64,000 nucleotides of DNA from Phenylobacterium sp. (GTDB taxonomy: Bacteria; Pseudomonadota; Alphaproteobacteria; Caulobacterales; Caulobacteraceae), in assembly GCF_030681155.1 (NCBI RefSeq), contig NZ_JAUXXE010000033.1, positions 1 through 64,000 of the forward strand. The letters run 5' to 3'. Of this stretch, positions 42,732 through 54,475 are shown in pieces (the first letter of the stretch is position 1; each line of letters begins with the position of its first letter). The position numbers were made by a program, and so were the translations under genes. The notes beneath the pieces were generated by a model. That model made no database searches and was not told the DNA's origin. It saw only the letters and a program-made list of their open reading frames with translations.

Positions 42732-43436
42732 TCAACTCGTCGCGCCGGCCACGGCTAGGTTGCTCAGCCACGGACGAATGACATCGAGCAACTCGCCCGG
42801 AAGCTCCAACGGGATCATGTGCCCCGTGCCCGGGATAACCGCTAGCTGGGAGCCGGGTATGCCGGTGTGAAGCTCCGCGGCCTCATCCAAGCTACGCAGC
42901 CGATCGTCCGCGGCGGCGATAACCAAGGTCGGGCAATGAAAAGAGCCGAGCTGATCGGTATCCCCCGTGCGAACCAAGCTGGATTGACGCATGAACACGT
43001 CTCCGCCGAGCCTGACGCTCATGGCGCGAATACGAGCAATTAGCAGCTCATTCGCATGCGCTGATCCCAGGGACGACATGATCGCGCCGCGGCTTAGTCC
43101 GCCGAACTTGGATGAGCTGGGAGTTCGGGCGACGGTCGCCTTTCGCTGAGCTTGAACCTCTGTGTCGCCCCGCGACGAGGTGGCGATCAGGATCAAACCC
43201 ATGACCCGCGTCGGCGCCAGCCGCACCACCTCGCGCGCGACGTAGCCCCCCATGGAAAAGCCGATCAGGACGAACTGCTCAGGGGCGTCTTTGAGGAGCC
43301 GCTGCGCCATGCCTTCGATGGTTGCGTCGCGCGATAGGTCCGCATGGGAGAGGCTGCCGACCTGAGCCAAATCCTCGGCGACATCGGCCCAGAGGTCATC
43401 GTCCAACATGTAGCCGGGGACGAGAACAATGTTCAT
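42732..43436 (-). CDS. alpha/beta hydrolase
   Basis: A 234-residue alpha/beta-hydrolase. The oxyanion stretch LVPGYMLDDDLWADV, nucleophile elbow GFSMGGYVA (Ser), acidic residue near AAADDRLRS and His in PGTGHMIPLE make a full triad. Substrate unknown. I start at MNIVLVPG. GC content is lower than in the neighbours and codon use is less biased (for example AAT, TTA, ATA), suggesting more recent acquisition. It follows ydbL on the same strand but 108 bp away. Confidence 0.85.
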   Translation of the reverse strand: MNIVLVPGYMLDDDLWADVAEDLAQVGSLSHADLSRDATIEGMAQRLLKDAPEQFVLIGFSMGGYVAREVVRLAPTRVMGLILIATSSRGDTEVQAQRKATVARTPSSSKFGGLSRGAIMSSLGSAHANELLIARIRAMSVRLGGDVFMRQSSLVRTGDTDQLGSFHCPTLVIAAADDRLRSLDEAAELHTGIPGSQLAVIPGTGHMIPLELPGELLDVIRPWLSNLAVAGATS

Positions 43437-43544
43437 GACACGCCGCTGATCCGACTGAGATGGGTCAACCGAAAGCGCGAACCCAGCGCCGCTGATGGCC
43501 GGCGCGGGGCCGGCCATCATTGGTCGATGGGCGAAAACTAGTCC

Positions 43545-43910
43545 CTACTTCTGGACCCAGGCGCCGGAGGTGTTCTGGTAGAACTCGCCCGGCTTCAACA
43601 GCCCTTGCACCACCGAACGGAACGCCGAGGCGCCGGCGGCGGCGGGGGTGACGCCGTTCTTGGCGGCGGCTTGGGCGTACAGTTGACGACGCCCGGCGTT
43701 GATCTCGGCCACGGCGGCCTTCACATCGCCGCTGGCGGCGCCGGCGTTCACGAAGCCCAGGAAGCCGTCAGCCTGCTCGCCCACCACGCCGGCCGCCTTG
43801 GCGGAATCGACGGCGGCCTTGGCCGAGGCGGGGTCTGCGAGGGCCGCGCCAGCCAGGGTGAGGCTGCCGACCACGGCGGCGACAGGCGCCATCAGTTTGA
43901 AGAAGCTCAT
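43545..43910 (-). CDS. ydbL: YdbL family (DUF1318) periplasmic protein
   Basis: A 121-residue exported protein with a signal peptide ending ALADP and a short helical DUF1318 domain (GVVGEQADGFLGFV...INAGRRQLYAQAAAKNGVTPAAAGA), ending with FYQNTSGAWVQK as in E. coli YdbL. I chose the second ATG (MSFFKL) because AAGGGG is well placed for it. Third gene of the ydbH-ynbE-ydbL module; in E. coli YdbL is thought to modulate the YdbH-YnbE pair. Confidence 0.9.
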   Translation of the reverse strand: MSFFKLMAPVAAVVGSLTLAGAALADPASAKAAVDSAKAAGVVGEQADGFLGFVNAGAASGDVKAAVAEINAGRRQLYAQAAAKNGVTPAAAGASAFRSVVQGLLKPGEFYQNTSGAWVQK

Positions 43911-43921
43911 GGTCATACCCC

Positions 43922-44104
43922 TTAGAACAGGTTCGGATTCTGCTGGATCAACGCCTTGACGTCATCGTCGAGGCGGAGGCGCACATCGGCGTCCAGCTTG
44001 GCGTAGATCGTGATCGGCGCAACCTCCACCCGCACGGTGGGCGCACAGGCGCTCAGGAAGGCCACGCCAGCCAAGGCGGCCGCGGCGGGAAGAGCTCTAT
44101 TCAT
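43922..44104 (-). CDS. ynbE: YnbE-like outer-membrane lipoprotein
   Basis: A 60-residue lipoprotein. Lipobox LSAC gives acylated C20; the mature part is CAPTVRVEVAPITIYAKLDADVRLRLDDDVKALI, closely the YnbE pattern. In E. coli, YnbE multimers contact the C-terminus of YdbH to make an intermembrane bridge. It sits 48 nt downstream of ydbH and 11 nt upstream of ydbL, as in enterobacteria. Confidence 0.9.
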   Translation of the reverse strand: MNRALPAAAALAGVAFLSACAPTVRVEVAPITIYAKLDADVRLRLDDDVKALIQQNPNLF

Positions 44105-44152
44105 ACGGTTCTCCAAAATCACGGCCTCAAGAAGCATAGCCAAGGTGGTCCG

Positions 44153-47100
44153 TCACGGCTGAACCGCTTGTGAACCGCGCAGCGCCTGATAGTCGGCGAA
44201 GTCCTTCAGGAGCTGATCCATGTTCAGCGAGGTGTCCAGGGTCAGGTCCACCTTGGTGCCTGACGGCAAGGGCAGCGCCTTGTTCATGAAGTCCCGGCGG
44301 ATCAGTTCCATGACGGTCAGGCGGATTTCCTGCTTCTGGGGCGGGGTGTGCTCGCCCTTGATGTGCAGCAGGACGCCCAGCCGCCCATTGTCGAGGCTGT
44401 TCACCTCGGCGTCGAGTTGCTCGAAGGCCAGATGCTCCATGGCCTGGTAGGCGAACTCGCTGAAGGCGTTCACTTCGCCCGGGGCGGTGTCGGCCTGAGC
44501 CAACGGCACCTGCACGGTGTCGACCGCGCCGCTGATGACCGCCTGGGCCGGCGTGGTCGAAACCGGGGTCAGGGCCTCGCGCAGGATCGAAAGGCGCCCA
44601 GGCTCAATAGCCGCCAGGGTACCGCCGGCCACCCGCACCCCTTCGGGCGTCACCTCGAACGGCACGCGGCCGGTCAGGCGGGCTTCCAGGTCCACGCGGT
44701 CGCCGAAAGGCGAGGCCTCGACTAGGTCCTTGACCTGCACGCCCTGGAAATTGAGCACGCCCTTCCACGAGGCGCCGGCTTTGAACGGCAAGGTGAAGGG
44801 CTCGAAGGCCAGGTTCCCGCCCCCGACCGCAAGTTGCGCGCCCTCGACGGTCAGGCCCTCGCTCGCCAGGCCGAACTTGATGTCGACGTCGGTCAGGGGA
44901 ACCAGGGTGTTGATCGCCTCGGCCTTGAGGCTCTGACCCGGCGCGGCGGTCGGCGGGATCAGGCTGGTGAAAGCCACCTGGCCGGTCAGGCCAACGACCG
45001 GCCCCATCGGGCTGACGAAGTCCATCCGCTCGACGGTGAGCGTGCCGCCGCTGGAAGACGTATCTGGTCCCCAGCCGATATGGCCGTCGAACCTCGCGCG
45101 GCCTGTCGCCGGCGAGGCCACAATGGCGGCCATGGGCGAGATATTGACCGGCTGCAGCCCGCCTTCCTCGAAGACCAGCATGCCGGTATCGAAGGCCAAG
45201 GTCCCGCGGCCGTCGGCCCGGTGGCGCAGATCGGCCTGGCCGAGCTTGCGGCCGGCCAGGTCGCTGACGCTGAGATCGCCGGTCCAGCCGCCGTTCACGG
45301 CGCGCACCTCGCCAGAGCCCCGCACCGGGCGGAACCGGGTCTCGGCCGCCAGATCGTCGATGCGGGCGCCGGCGATCCCGACGCGGCCGCTCATCGCTGC
45401 GCCCTTGCCGCGCAGATCGACCAGGGCGGAGGCCTCGGAGACCCTGGCCTCGAACGCCGGCAGGGCGGCGGCGGCCTTGACCACCTCGCCGCGCAGCCGC
45501 CATGCGCCGTTCTGCATGGAGAACAGCGGCGCGCCTTTGACCGGGCAGAGTTCGGCGGCGACCTTGTCCAGATCGTTCTCGCCAAGTTCGACATGGGCCG
45601 CCGTGATCGGGGCGCAGGCGCTGGCCGTGAAGTCGAGCGCGCCGTTCGCCAGCCGCAGGTCGCCGGCTTCCTCGAACGTGGCGTCCTGCACCGGAGCAAA
45701 GCTGCCGGCCACCTTGACCTGACCGCTGGCGACCAGGCCGTCCGGGGTCAGCCGGTAGCTGCGGGCGTTGACGCTGGCCTCAGGCAGGCCACCGCCCGAA
45801 ACCTTGAGGTCGAAGGCGCCCGCGCCATTGGCGTAGATCGCGCCGCCCGCCCGGTAGAGCGAGGCTTCGCCGCCGCTGTCGGTGCGAATCTTGGCCGGCA
45901 CGCCGAGGCGAACCGACACTTCCTCGCCCGAGGTGCTGATGGTCAGGGAATTGGCGGTGAACTGGAAGCCCGAGGCCGCCTTCTTCAGGGCCGCCGTCGC
46001 CGGATCGTCACCAGAGCGGGCCGGCCCCAAGCCGGACCAGGCGCCACGCGAGGCCAGCGAGCCCCGCAGCGCAAGGTCCAGCCGCCTGTCGTCAAAGGCC
46101 ACCAGCCCGCCGAAGTCGGCGCGGGTGTTCTTCAGGGATAAATCCCCGGCCTGGGCCGAGGCGGCGGTGATCAGGGTGGTGACCTCGCTGGAGATCACGT
46201 CGCCCGCCGAACGGGTCCAGCGCAGATCGCCGACGCTCGCCTGAGCCTGGACACCGCGCGCCTCAACGCCGGCGCCGCTCAGCCCGGCGGCGCTGGCCTC
46301 AAGCGAGCCATCGCCGGCCAGGGCCAAGGTCTCGAACCAGCCCGTCGACGAGCCGTCGAACTTGGCCAGCAGCTTGAAATCCTGCAGCCGGCGATCCCCG
46401 GCGCTCAGGGCCGCGCCGTCGAGATCCAGCCGCGCGATGACCTTGCCCTCGCCGCGCTTCTTCTCGAAGTCGGGATAGGGTCCCTGGACCGAGAACCGCA
46501 GATTGCCGCTGGTCGCGGCCACGCCGCCGACCGCCAGATCCTTGACCGGCGCGGTGAGCAGGATGTCGACCCGGTTGCGATTGGTGATCAGCAGGAGCTG
46601 CGAGGGACCGGTCGAGGCGCTGAGCCCCTTGCCCTTCAGCACAGCCGGATCGAAGCGGGCGTCGAGCGCCATCAGCTTGCCGTGCTCCATCCGGCCATTG
46701 GCGCGGGCGGTGAGCGGGCCATAGTCGGTGGCCAGACGGACGACGCCCTCGCGGACCTCGATCCGCGGCTTCGGCGCCCCGGCCTGCGGAGGCCGCTTGG
46801 CGAATTCCTCGATCAGCGGATCGAGCGAGCCGAGGCTGAATTTGCCGCCCTTCAGGCTGGCGCGCACGATCGGCCGGTGCAGCGTGACCGAGGCGACCTC
46901 GATCCCAAGCGGCCGCCCGGCCCAGAAGCCCGTAAGCCCATAGTGGATCTCAACCAGATCGGCGGTGACGTCGGGATCGCGCTCGGCGCCCACGCGGACC
47001 CGCGCGGAAAAGCCGCCGAATTCGAAGCGTCGGAACTGCACCTCGGCGGGAATGCCGCGGGCCTCCAGCCAGCCGATCAGGATCTCGCGGGCGATGATCC

Positions 47101-47233
47101 GGCGGGTGACATAGACGCTGGTCCCGGCCACGACAGCGACCAGGGCCACGACGGCCAAGGCCGTGCGCCTTCGCCGCCACCGGCGTCGGGTCGCCCTGGG
47201 CGGCGGGGAAGGATCGGTATCGGAATCGGTCAA
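44153..47233 (-). CDS. ydbH: YdbH family AsmA-like intermembrane lipid transport protein
   Basis: A 1026-residue protein with an N-terminal membrane anchor (about 24-46) after a basic RRRWRRRR stretch and a very long periplasmic beta-rich part. The C-terminal DUF748/YdbH-like region ends with IKGEHTPPQKQEIRLTVMELIRRDF. YdbH, TamB and YhdP in E. coli are redundant conduits for phospholipid movement to the outer membrane. Start is probably TTG (47233): no ATG in frame precedes it without a stop. E. coli YdbH is of comparable length (about 880), so this version is longer. Confidence 0.9.
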   Translation of the reverse strand: MTDSDTDPSPPPRATRRRWRRRRTALAVVALVAVVAGTSVYVTRRIIAREILIGWLEARGIPAEVQFRRFEFGGFSARVRVGAERDPDVTADLVEIHYGLTGFWAGRPLGIEVASVTLHRPIVRASLKGGKFSLGSLDPLIEEFAKRPPQAGAPKPRIEVREGVVRLATDYGPLTARANGRMEHGKLMALDARFDPAVLKGKGLSASTGPSQLLLITNRNRVDILLTAPVKDLAVGGVAATSGNLRFSVQGPYPDFEKKRGEGKVIARLDLDGAALSAGDRRLQDFKLLAKFDGSSTGWFETLALAGDGSLEASAAGLSGAGVEARGVQAQASVGDLRWTRSAGDVISSEVTTLITAASAQAGDLSLKNTRADFGGLVAFDDRRLDLALRGSLASRGAWSGLGPARSGDDPATAALKKAASGFQFTANSLTISTSGEEVSVRLGVPAKIRTDSGGEASLYRAGGAIYANGAGAFDLKVSGGGLPEASVNARSYRLTPDGLVASGQVKVAGSFAPVQDATFEEAGDLRLANGALDFTASACAPITAAHVELGENDLDKVAAELCPVKGAPLFSMQNGAWRLRGEVVKAAAALPAFEARVSEASALVDLRGKGAAMSGRVGIAGARIDDLAAETRFRPVRGSGEVRAVNGGWTGDLSVSDLAGRKLGQADLRHRADGRGTLAFDTGMLVFEEGGLQPVNISPMAAIVASPATGRARFDGHIGWGPDTSSSGGTLTVERMDFVSPMGPVVGLTGQVAFTSLIPPTAAPGQSLKAEAINTLVPLTDVDIKFGLASEGLTVEGAQLAVGGGNLAFEPFTLPFKAGASWKGVLNFQGVQVKDLVEASPFGDRVDLEARLTGRVPFEVTPEGVRVAGGTLAAIEPGRLSILREALTPVSTTPAQAVISGAVDTVQVPLAQADTAPGEVNAFSEFAYQAMEHLAFEQLDAEVNSLDNGRLGVLLHIKGEHTPPQKQEIRLTVMELIRRDFMNKALPLPSGTKVDLTLDTSLNMDQLLKDFADYQALRGSQAVQP

Positions 47234-47304
47234 ACGGGACGACGTCGGCTGCTTTGGGTCAGGTCATAACGCAAAACAGCCGAAAGCGTGGCCGTCCGGA
47301 AGTT

Positions 47305-48081
47305 TTAAAGTCCGCCGAGGGTCGCCAGGGCGACGCCACCGTCCACCGCAATGGTTTCGCCGACCACATAGTCGCCGGCGCGGCTGGCCAAATAGATCGC
47401 GGCCGCGGCCATGTCCTCGTCCCGACCGATGCGGCGCGAGGGGATGCGCTTGGCGATTTCGTCACCCTGGTCGCGGGCCACGCGGTTCATTTCCGAGGCG
47501 AAGGCGCCGGGCGCGATGCCGGTGACGTTGATCGAATCCTTGATCAGCTCGGCGGCCATACGGCGGGTCAGATAGATCAGACCCGACTTGCTGGCATGAT
47601 AGGAATAGGTCTCCTGCGGATTGAGGCGGATGCCGTCGATCGAGCAGATATTGATGACCTTGGCCGGTTGGTCGTGGCTGGCGGCGGCCTTCAAAGCGCC
47701 GTGCAGGGCCTGGGTCAGGAAGAACGGCGACTTCAGGTTCAGGTCCATGACCTTGTCCCAGCCGCTTTCCGGGAATTCATCGAAGGGCGCGCCCCAGGCC
47801 GCGCCGGCGTTATTGACCAGGATGTCGAGCTTGGGCTCGGCGGCGCTCAGCCGCTTCGCCAGGGCCTTGCAGCCCTCGACCGTCGAGACGTCCTGCGGCA
47901 GCGAGATGCAATTTTCGCCCAGCTCGGCGGCCGCTTCGTCGCAGGCCCCGGGCTTGCGCGACGAGATGTAGACCTTGGCGCCTTGGTCGATGAAGCCCTT
48001 GGCGATCATCTTGCCGATGCCGCGCGAGCCGCCGGTGACGAGAGCCACCCGGCCCTCCAACGAGAACAGTCCCTGAGCCAT
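47305..48081 (-). CDS. SDR-family oxidoreductase (3-oxoacyl reductase-like)
   Basis: A 258-residue classical SDR. TGGSRGIG (16-23) binds NAD(P), LVNNAGAAWG follows, and the catalytic residues are in ICSIDGI (Ser) and YSYHASK (Tyr, Lys). It resembles RhlG/FabG-type reductases. It is divergent from the beta-oxidation gene with a 173-bp gap, so a link to 3-hydroxyacyl chemistry is plausible. GGGGAAGC precedes the ATG. Confidence 0.92.
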   Translation of the reverse strand: MAQGLFSLEGRVALVTGGSRGIGKMIAKGFIDQGAKVYISSRKPGACDEAAAELGENCISLPQDVSTVEGCKALAKRLSAAEPKLDILVNNAGAAWGAPFDEFPESGWDKVMDLNLKSPFFLTQALHGALKAAASHDQPAKVINICSIDGIRLNPQETYSYHASKSGLIYLTRRMAAELIKDSINVTGIAPGAFASEMNRVARDQGDEIAKRIPSRRIGRDEDMAAAAIYLASRAGDYVVGETIAVDGGVALATLGGL

Positions 48082-48155
48082 GTCTTGCTTCCCCTAAGGT
48101 GATCGTTGGTATCGCTTATGGACCCCCGTTCGGCGTCCGGAAACCCAGAGGATTT

Positions 48156-48187
48156 TTGACTCGCGCCGGCTTGGCGGGGCCTATAAA
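48156..48187 (+). promoter_or_regulatory. possible promoter of the beta-oxidation operon
   Basis: TTGACT (48156-48161) and TATAAA (48182-48187) with a 20-nt spacer, 68 nt before the start codon. The spacer is longer than ideal. Confidence 0.4.
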
Positions 48188-48254
48188 CAACCGTTTGAAT
48201 CGAGGGTGGCCACGTCCACGAGCCGCCCCTCTCCAATCAGTCGAGGATGCGCAA

Positions 48255-50336
<2,082 letters not shown>

Positions 50337-50353
50337 GGCGACCTACGCCTACC

Positions 50354-50379
50354 CCTGGGGTCCGGATTCGGATCCCAGG
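50354..50379 (+). other. intergenic hairpin between hydratase/dehydrogenase and thiolase genes
   Basis: CCTGGGGTCC/GGATCCCAGG, 10-bp stem with one mismatch and a 6-nt loop, no T tract. It may stabilise or process the operon mRNA. Confidence 0.4.
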
Positions 50380-50415
50380 GCGATCTTCCTCCCCAATCCC
50401 TAGGATGCTCCTCCA

Positions 50416-51618
50416 ATGCGTGAAGCCGTCATCGTCTCCACAGCCCGCACCCCGATCGGCAAGGCCTATCGCGGCGCGTTCAACAACACCTCGGGCGCCG
50501 AGCTCGGCGGCCACGTGATCCGCGCCGCGGTCGAACGCGCTGGCGTCGATCCGGGCGAAATCGACGACGTGGTCATGGGCGCGGCCCTGCAACAGGGCTC
50601 GACCGGCAACAACATCGCCCGCCAAGCCGCCCTGCGCGCCGGCCTGCCGAACACCGTCTCGGGCATGACGCTCGACCGCCAGTGCTCCTCGGGCCTGATG
50701 GGCATCGCCACGGCCGCCAAGTACATCATCAACGACGGCGCGACGGTCGCCATCGGCGGCGGTCTGGAGTCGATCAGCCTGGTGCAGAACGACAAGATGA
50801 ACCGCTATCGCACCAGCGATAAGTGGCTCAACGAGCACGTGCCGGAAATCCACACCTCGATGATCGAGACCGCCGAGATCGTGGCCGACCGCTACGGCAT
50901 CAGCCGCGAAGCCCAGGACGAATACGCCCTGCAGTCGCAGCAGCGCACCGCCGCGGCCCAGGCCGCCGGCGTGTTCAACGCCGAACTCGCGCCGCTGACC
51001 TCGATCATGATGGTGCAGAACAAGGAAACCGGTGAGTTTTCCGAGAAGGAAGTCACCCTGACCCAGGACGAGGGCAACCGTCCGCAAACGACCCTCGCCG
51101 ACCTGCAGAAGCTGGCCCCGGTCTTCAAGGGCGGCATCTTCGTCAAAGAAGGCAAGTTCGTCACCGCCGGCAACGCCTCGCAGCTGTCCGATGGCGCCGC
51201 CGCCGTGGTGCTGATGGAACGCAAGGAAGCTGAAAAGCGCGGCCTGACCCCGCTCGGCGCCTATCGCGGCATGGCCGTCGCCGGCTGCGGCCCGGAAGAA
51301 ATGGGCATCGGCCCGGTCTTCGCGATCCCGAAGCTGTTGGCCCGTAACGGCCTGACCATCGACGACATCGACATGTGGGAACTGAACGAGGCCTTCGCCT
51401 CACAGGTCCTGTACTGCCGCGACAAGCTGGGCATCGACCCGGCGAAGTACAACGTCTCGGGCGGCGCCATCTCGATCGGCCACCCCTACGGCATGACCGG
51501 CGCGCGTGCGACCGGCCACATCATGCATGAAGGCAAGCGTCGCGGCGCCAAGTACGGCGTCGTCACCATGTGCGTCGGCGGCGGTATGGGCGCGGCGGGC
51601 CTGTTCGAAATCTTTTAG
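50416..51618 (+). CDS. acetyl-CoA acyltransferase (thiolase)
   Basis: A 400-residue type I/II thiolase that cleaves 3-oxoacyl-CoA with CoA to acetyl-CoA and shortened acyl-CoA. Catalytic C90 is in LDRQCSSG, H356 in [12 protein letters not shown] and C386 in MCVGGGMG; the NEAFA motif is present. The GHPYG in place of the usual GHPIG is a minor change. It completes the fatty-acid beta-oxidation steps begun by the preceding gene. A strong terminator follows. Confidence 0.95.
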   Translation: MREAVIVSTARTPIGKAYRGAFNNTSGAELGGHVIRAAVERAGVDPGEIDDVVMGAALQQGSTGNNIARQAALRAGLPNTVSGMTLDRQCSSGLMGIATAAKYIINDGATVAIGGGLESISLVQNDKMNRYRTSDKWLNEHVPEIHTSMIETAEIVADRYGISREAQDEYALQSQQRTAAAQAAGVFNAELAPLTSIMMVQNKETGEFSEKEVTLTQDEGNRPQTTLADLQKLAPVFKGGIFVKEGKFVTAGNASQLSDGAAAVVLMERKEAEKRGLTPLGAYRGMAVAGCGPEEMGIGPVFAIPKLLARNGLTIDDIDMWELNEAFASQVLYCRDKLGIDPAKYNVSGGAISIGHPYGMTGARATGHIMHEGKRRGAKYGVVTMCVGGGMGAAGLFEIF

Positions 51619-51668
51619 GTTTCCAACGGCTTCACGACCTGAGATCGGTCGAAAACAACGTGTGACGA

Positions 51669-51702
51669 AGGGTCGCCTCGCTGGGGCGGCCCTTTTTCTT
51701 TT
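51669..51702 (+). terminator. intrinsic terminator of the beta-oxidation operon
   Basis: GGGTCGCC/GGCGGCCC hairpin (one G-T pair) followed by TTTTTCTTTT, about 50 nt after the thiolase stop. Confidence 0.85.
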
Positions 51703-51841
51703 GGTGAATCAACGAAAAAGCATGCTGAGACACCAATTCGATACAACCAGCATGGGAAGACCATTGCATGTTTCTTGCAGTGCGGTAGTGGCACACCCAA
51801 TTGTTGCGCCGCAGCATTCCAGTCTGACACAGGTCCCGCTC

Positions 51842-52933
51842 GTGTTTTCTCAGATCCGTAAGTTCGTTCTCCCGATCGCCGCCATCGGCGCCATCGCTTC
51901 GGCGTCCCCGGCTCTGGCCGACGCCAATGTCGGGCTTCAGGTCATGCGCGAGTACAACCTCGTCGTCCTAGGCAACCTGAAGTCCAGCTCCGAGGTCGAG
52001 GGCCGCACCTTCGTCGGCGGCAACCTGACCGGCAACTCGTCCAACTACTTCATCAAGGGGAGCAAGGCGCCGGTCTCGACCGCGCCCGGCCTGACCGTCG
52101 TCGGCAGCGTGAGCGGCGGGACCAAGCAGCTCAACAACAGCTCCGGCGCCCTGATCGGCGGCTCGATGTCGAGCGGGCTGAACCTGAACGGCGGCAACCA
52201 GACTGTGACGATCGGCGGTTCGGCGTCGAACATCAACGGCAGCAAGGGCAGCACCGTCCAGATCGGCGGCGCGGCCAGCGGCAACATGAACAAGAACGGT
52301 GGGACGATTCAATCGAACCTCGGCCTGCCCGGCTTCACGGCCGGCCTGCAGGTCCAGGCCACCGACTATGCACTCGGCGTAAAGGACCTGTCGGCCTATC
52401 TGGCGGGGCTCACCCCGACGGATCAGGTCAGCTTCCCGCTGCAGAACCGCATCCAGTTCTCCCCCGCCACTGGCGGCGGCAAGCTGGCCGTGTTCGACCT
52501 GGCCGACACCAGCGTCTTCAACAAGGTCGGCGAGATCCAATTCCTGACCAAGGGCTTTGACACCATCGTGGTCAATGTCGGCGGCAAGGACGCCAAGATC
52601 GCCAAGAACTTCATCGGCGCCAACAGCGGCCTCGGCGAGCATGTGATCTGGAACTTCTATGAAGCCCAGACCGTCGATTTCGGCTCCAACAGCTTCTACG
52701 GCTCGGTTCTGGCGCCTTACGCCGCCGGCAAGATCGGTAACTTCATCGAAGGCTCGGCTGTCTTCGGCAGCCTGGAACAGAACAGCGAGATCCACCTCGG
52801 AGGCTTCGCCGGCAATCTCCAGATCCTGCAGTCGGGCATTCCTGAACCGGCCACCTGGGCGATGATGATCATCGGCTTTGGCCTCATCGGCTCGACCATC
52901 CGCCGCCGCAATCGCGTGGCGCTCGCCGCCTAA
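51842..52933 (+). CDS. choice-of-anchor A family protein with PEPxxWA-CTERM sorting signal
   Basis: A secreted protein of about 363 residues. A signal peptide (KFVLPIAAIGAIASASPALA) precedes a beta-rich repeat region with many S/G/N residues (VGGNLTGNSSN, GGSMSSGLNLNGGNQTVTIGG) like the collagen-binding choice-of-anchor A fold. The C-terminus has PEPATWAMMIIGFGLIG then RRRNR, the PEPxxWA-CTERM signal for exosortase-dependent envelope sorting. I favour the GTG at 51842 because it gives a normal-length signal peptide, although its ribosome binding site is weak; ATGs further upstream are possible. A second PEP-CTERM protein lies at 57756. Confidence 0.88.
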   Translation: MFSQIRKFVLPIAAIGAIASASPALADANVGLQVMREYNLVVLGNLKSSSEVEGRTFVGGNLTGNSSNYFIKGSKAPVSTAPGLTVVGSVSGGTKQLNNSSGALIGGSMSSGLNLNGGNQTVTIGGSASNINGSKGSTVQIGGAASGNMNKNGGTIQSNLGLPGFTAGLQVQATDYALGVKDLSAYLAGLTPTDQVSFPLQNRIQFSPATGGGKLAVFDLADTSVFNKVGEIQFLTKGFDTIVVNVGGKDAKIAKNFIGANSGLGEHVIWNFYEAQTVDFGSNSFYGSVLAPYAAGKIGNFIEGSAVFGSLEQNSEIHLGGFAGNLQILQSGIPEPATWAMMIIGFGLIGSTIRRRNRVALAA

Positions 52934-53050
52934 ATTCGCGGCTATCGTTCGAGGCGGCCCTGCTGGTGAGATCAATTCTCGCTTGGCGGGGCATTCGCCG
53001 CTAGGCTCCCGGCGGGGCTCCCAGAGGGTCTCGTCTGGATCCGCACTTTA

Positions 53051-54379
53051 ATGATCGTCTTCGCCTCGGCCGTCGTGCTCCTGCTTCTGGTGCTCAACGG
53101 CCTGTTCGCCATGTCCGAATTGGCCGTGGTGTCCTCCCGACGCGCGAAGCTGCAAAGCCGGGCCGAACGGGGCGACAAGGGCGCGGCAGCCGCGCTCCGA
53201 CTGTCCGAAAACCCCACTCGCTTCCTGGCCGCGGTCCAGGTCGGCATCACCCTGATCGGCATTCTGTCGGGCGCCTACGGCCAGGCGACTATCGCCGGCG
53301 AACTCGACCTGATGCTCGAGACCATTCCGGCCCTGCACGACTATTCGGAACTGATCTCCACGGCGGTGGTCGTCGTGATCATCACCTATCTCTCGCTGAT
53401 CGTCGGCGAACTGGTGCCCAAGCGCTTCGCCATGGCCTTCCCGGAGACCATCGCCTCGCTGGTCGCCCGCCCCCTGACCGTGATGGCCAAGGCCATGGGC
53501 CCGTTCGTCACCTTGCTGACCGCGTCCACGGTCGGCGTCCTGCGCCTGCTCGGCATCCGCGACCAACGCGGCGAGAAGATCACCCAGGAAGAGGTCGAGA
53601 GCGCCCTGGCCGAAGGCGCCAGCGCCGGCCTGATCGAACCCCAGGAACAGGCGATGATCGGCGAGGTGCTGCGCCTCGGGGACCGCCAGGTCCGGGTCGC
53701 CATGACGCCGCGCCGCGACGTCTATTGGATCTCGCTCGCCGACACGCCCGAGCAGCAGAAGGAAGACATCCGCGCCTGCCCCTATTCGCGGATTGTCGTC
53801 ACCAGCGGGACGGACGTCGAAGAGCCGGTGGGCGTAATCCACAAGAACGACGTGCTGGACGCCCTGCTCGACGGCACGCCGCTGGACATCGCCAAGATCA
53901 TGGCGACGCCGCTCTATATCGTTGAATCCACCTCGCTGCTGCGCGCCTTCGACCTGCTGAAGCAGACGCCGTTGCACATGGCCCTGGTCGTCGACGAGTT
54001 CGGAGCCCTTGAAGGCGTCGTCACCCCGACCGACCTGCTGGAGATGATCGCAGGTGACTTTGACGAAGGCCACGACGCCGAGAACCCGACCACCATCCTG
54101 CGCCGTGAAGACGGCAGCTTCCTCGTGGACGGTCGGGCCGATGTCGAGGACCTGGCCAAGGCGCTAAGCGCCGACTTCAGCGAGACCTCGCACTTCCACA
54201 CTGTCGCTGGCCTGGTCCTGCACGAGGTCGGGCGCTTGCCTACCGAGGGTGACGTATTCGAGATCGGCGGCTACCGCGTCGAGGTGATCGACATGGACGA
54301 CCGCCGGATCGACAAGCTGCTGTTCAGCAAGCTGGCAGACCCCGACGAGCCTTCGCTGGCCGACATCCTGTCGTCCTAA
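53051..54379 (+). CDS. CNNM/CorC family protein (hemolysin-like, CBS domains)
   Basis: A 442-residue inner-membrane protein of the CNNM family (DUF21 plus CBS). The N-terminal DUF21 domain (about 1-170, four membrane segments, opening FASAVVLLLLVLNGLFAMSELAVVSSRRAKL) is followed by a CBS pair (about 205-335, MTPRRDVYW, HMALVVDEFGALEGVVT) and a C-terminal CorC/HlyC domain (about 350-430). Family role: Mg2+/Co2+ export or membrane-stress tolerance. Single gene with no obvious operon partners. Confidence 0.93.
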   Translation: MIVFASAVVLLLLVLNGLFAMSELAVVSSRRAKLQSRAERGDKGAAAALRLSENPTRFLAAVQVGITLIGILSGAYGQATIAGELDLMLETIPALHDYSELISTAVVVVIITYLSLIVGELVPKRFAMAFPETIASLVARPLTVMAKAMGPFVTLLTASTVGVLRLLGIRDQRGEKITQEEVESALAEGASAGLIEPQEQAMIGEVLRLGDRQVRVAMTPRRDVYWISLADTPEQQKEDIRACPYSRIVVTSGTDVEEPVGVIHKNDVLDALLDGTPLDIAKIMATPLYIVESTSLLRAFDLLKQTPLHMALVVDEFGALEGVVTPTDLLEMIAGDFDEGHDAENPTTILRREDGSFLVDGRADVEDLAKALSADFSETSHFHTVAGLVLHEVGRLPTEGDVFEIGGYRVEVIDMDDRRIDKLLFSKLADPDEPSLADILSS

Positions 54380-54475
54380 GGCCGCTCCAAGGCCAAGCTC
54401 GGCAACAGTTCCTTCATGATGAACGGGTGAAGTCTGCCCCATGACGGGGGGGCCTCTTTAGTTGGAGGGTCCGTC

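Noticed and set aside
44834..46141. A 435-codon plus-strand frame inside the ydbH gene
   Set aside because: Antisense shadow of a high-GC gene with low-complexity composition and no recognisable domain.
51784..51810. A sigma-54-like TGGCAC...TTG sequence before the choice-of-anchor A gene
   Set aside because: The GG-to-GC spacing does not fit the required -24/-12 geometry.
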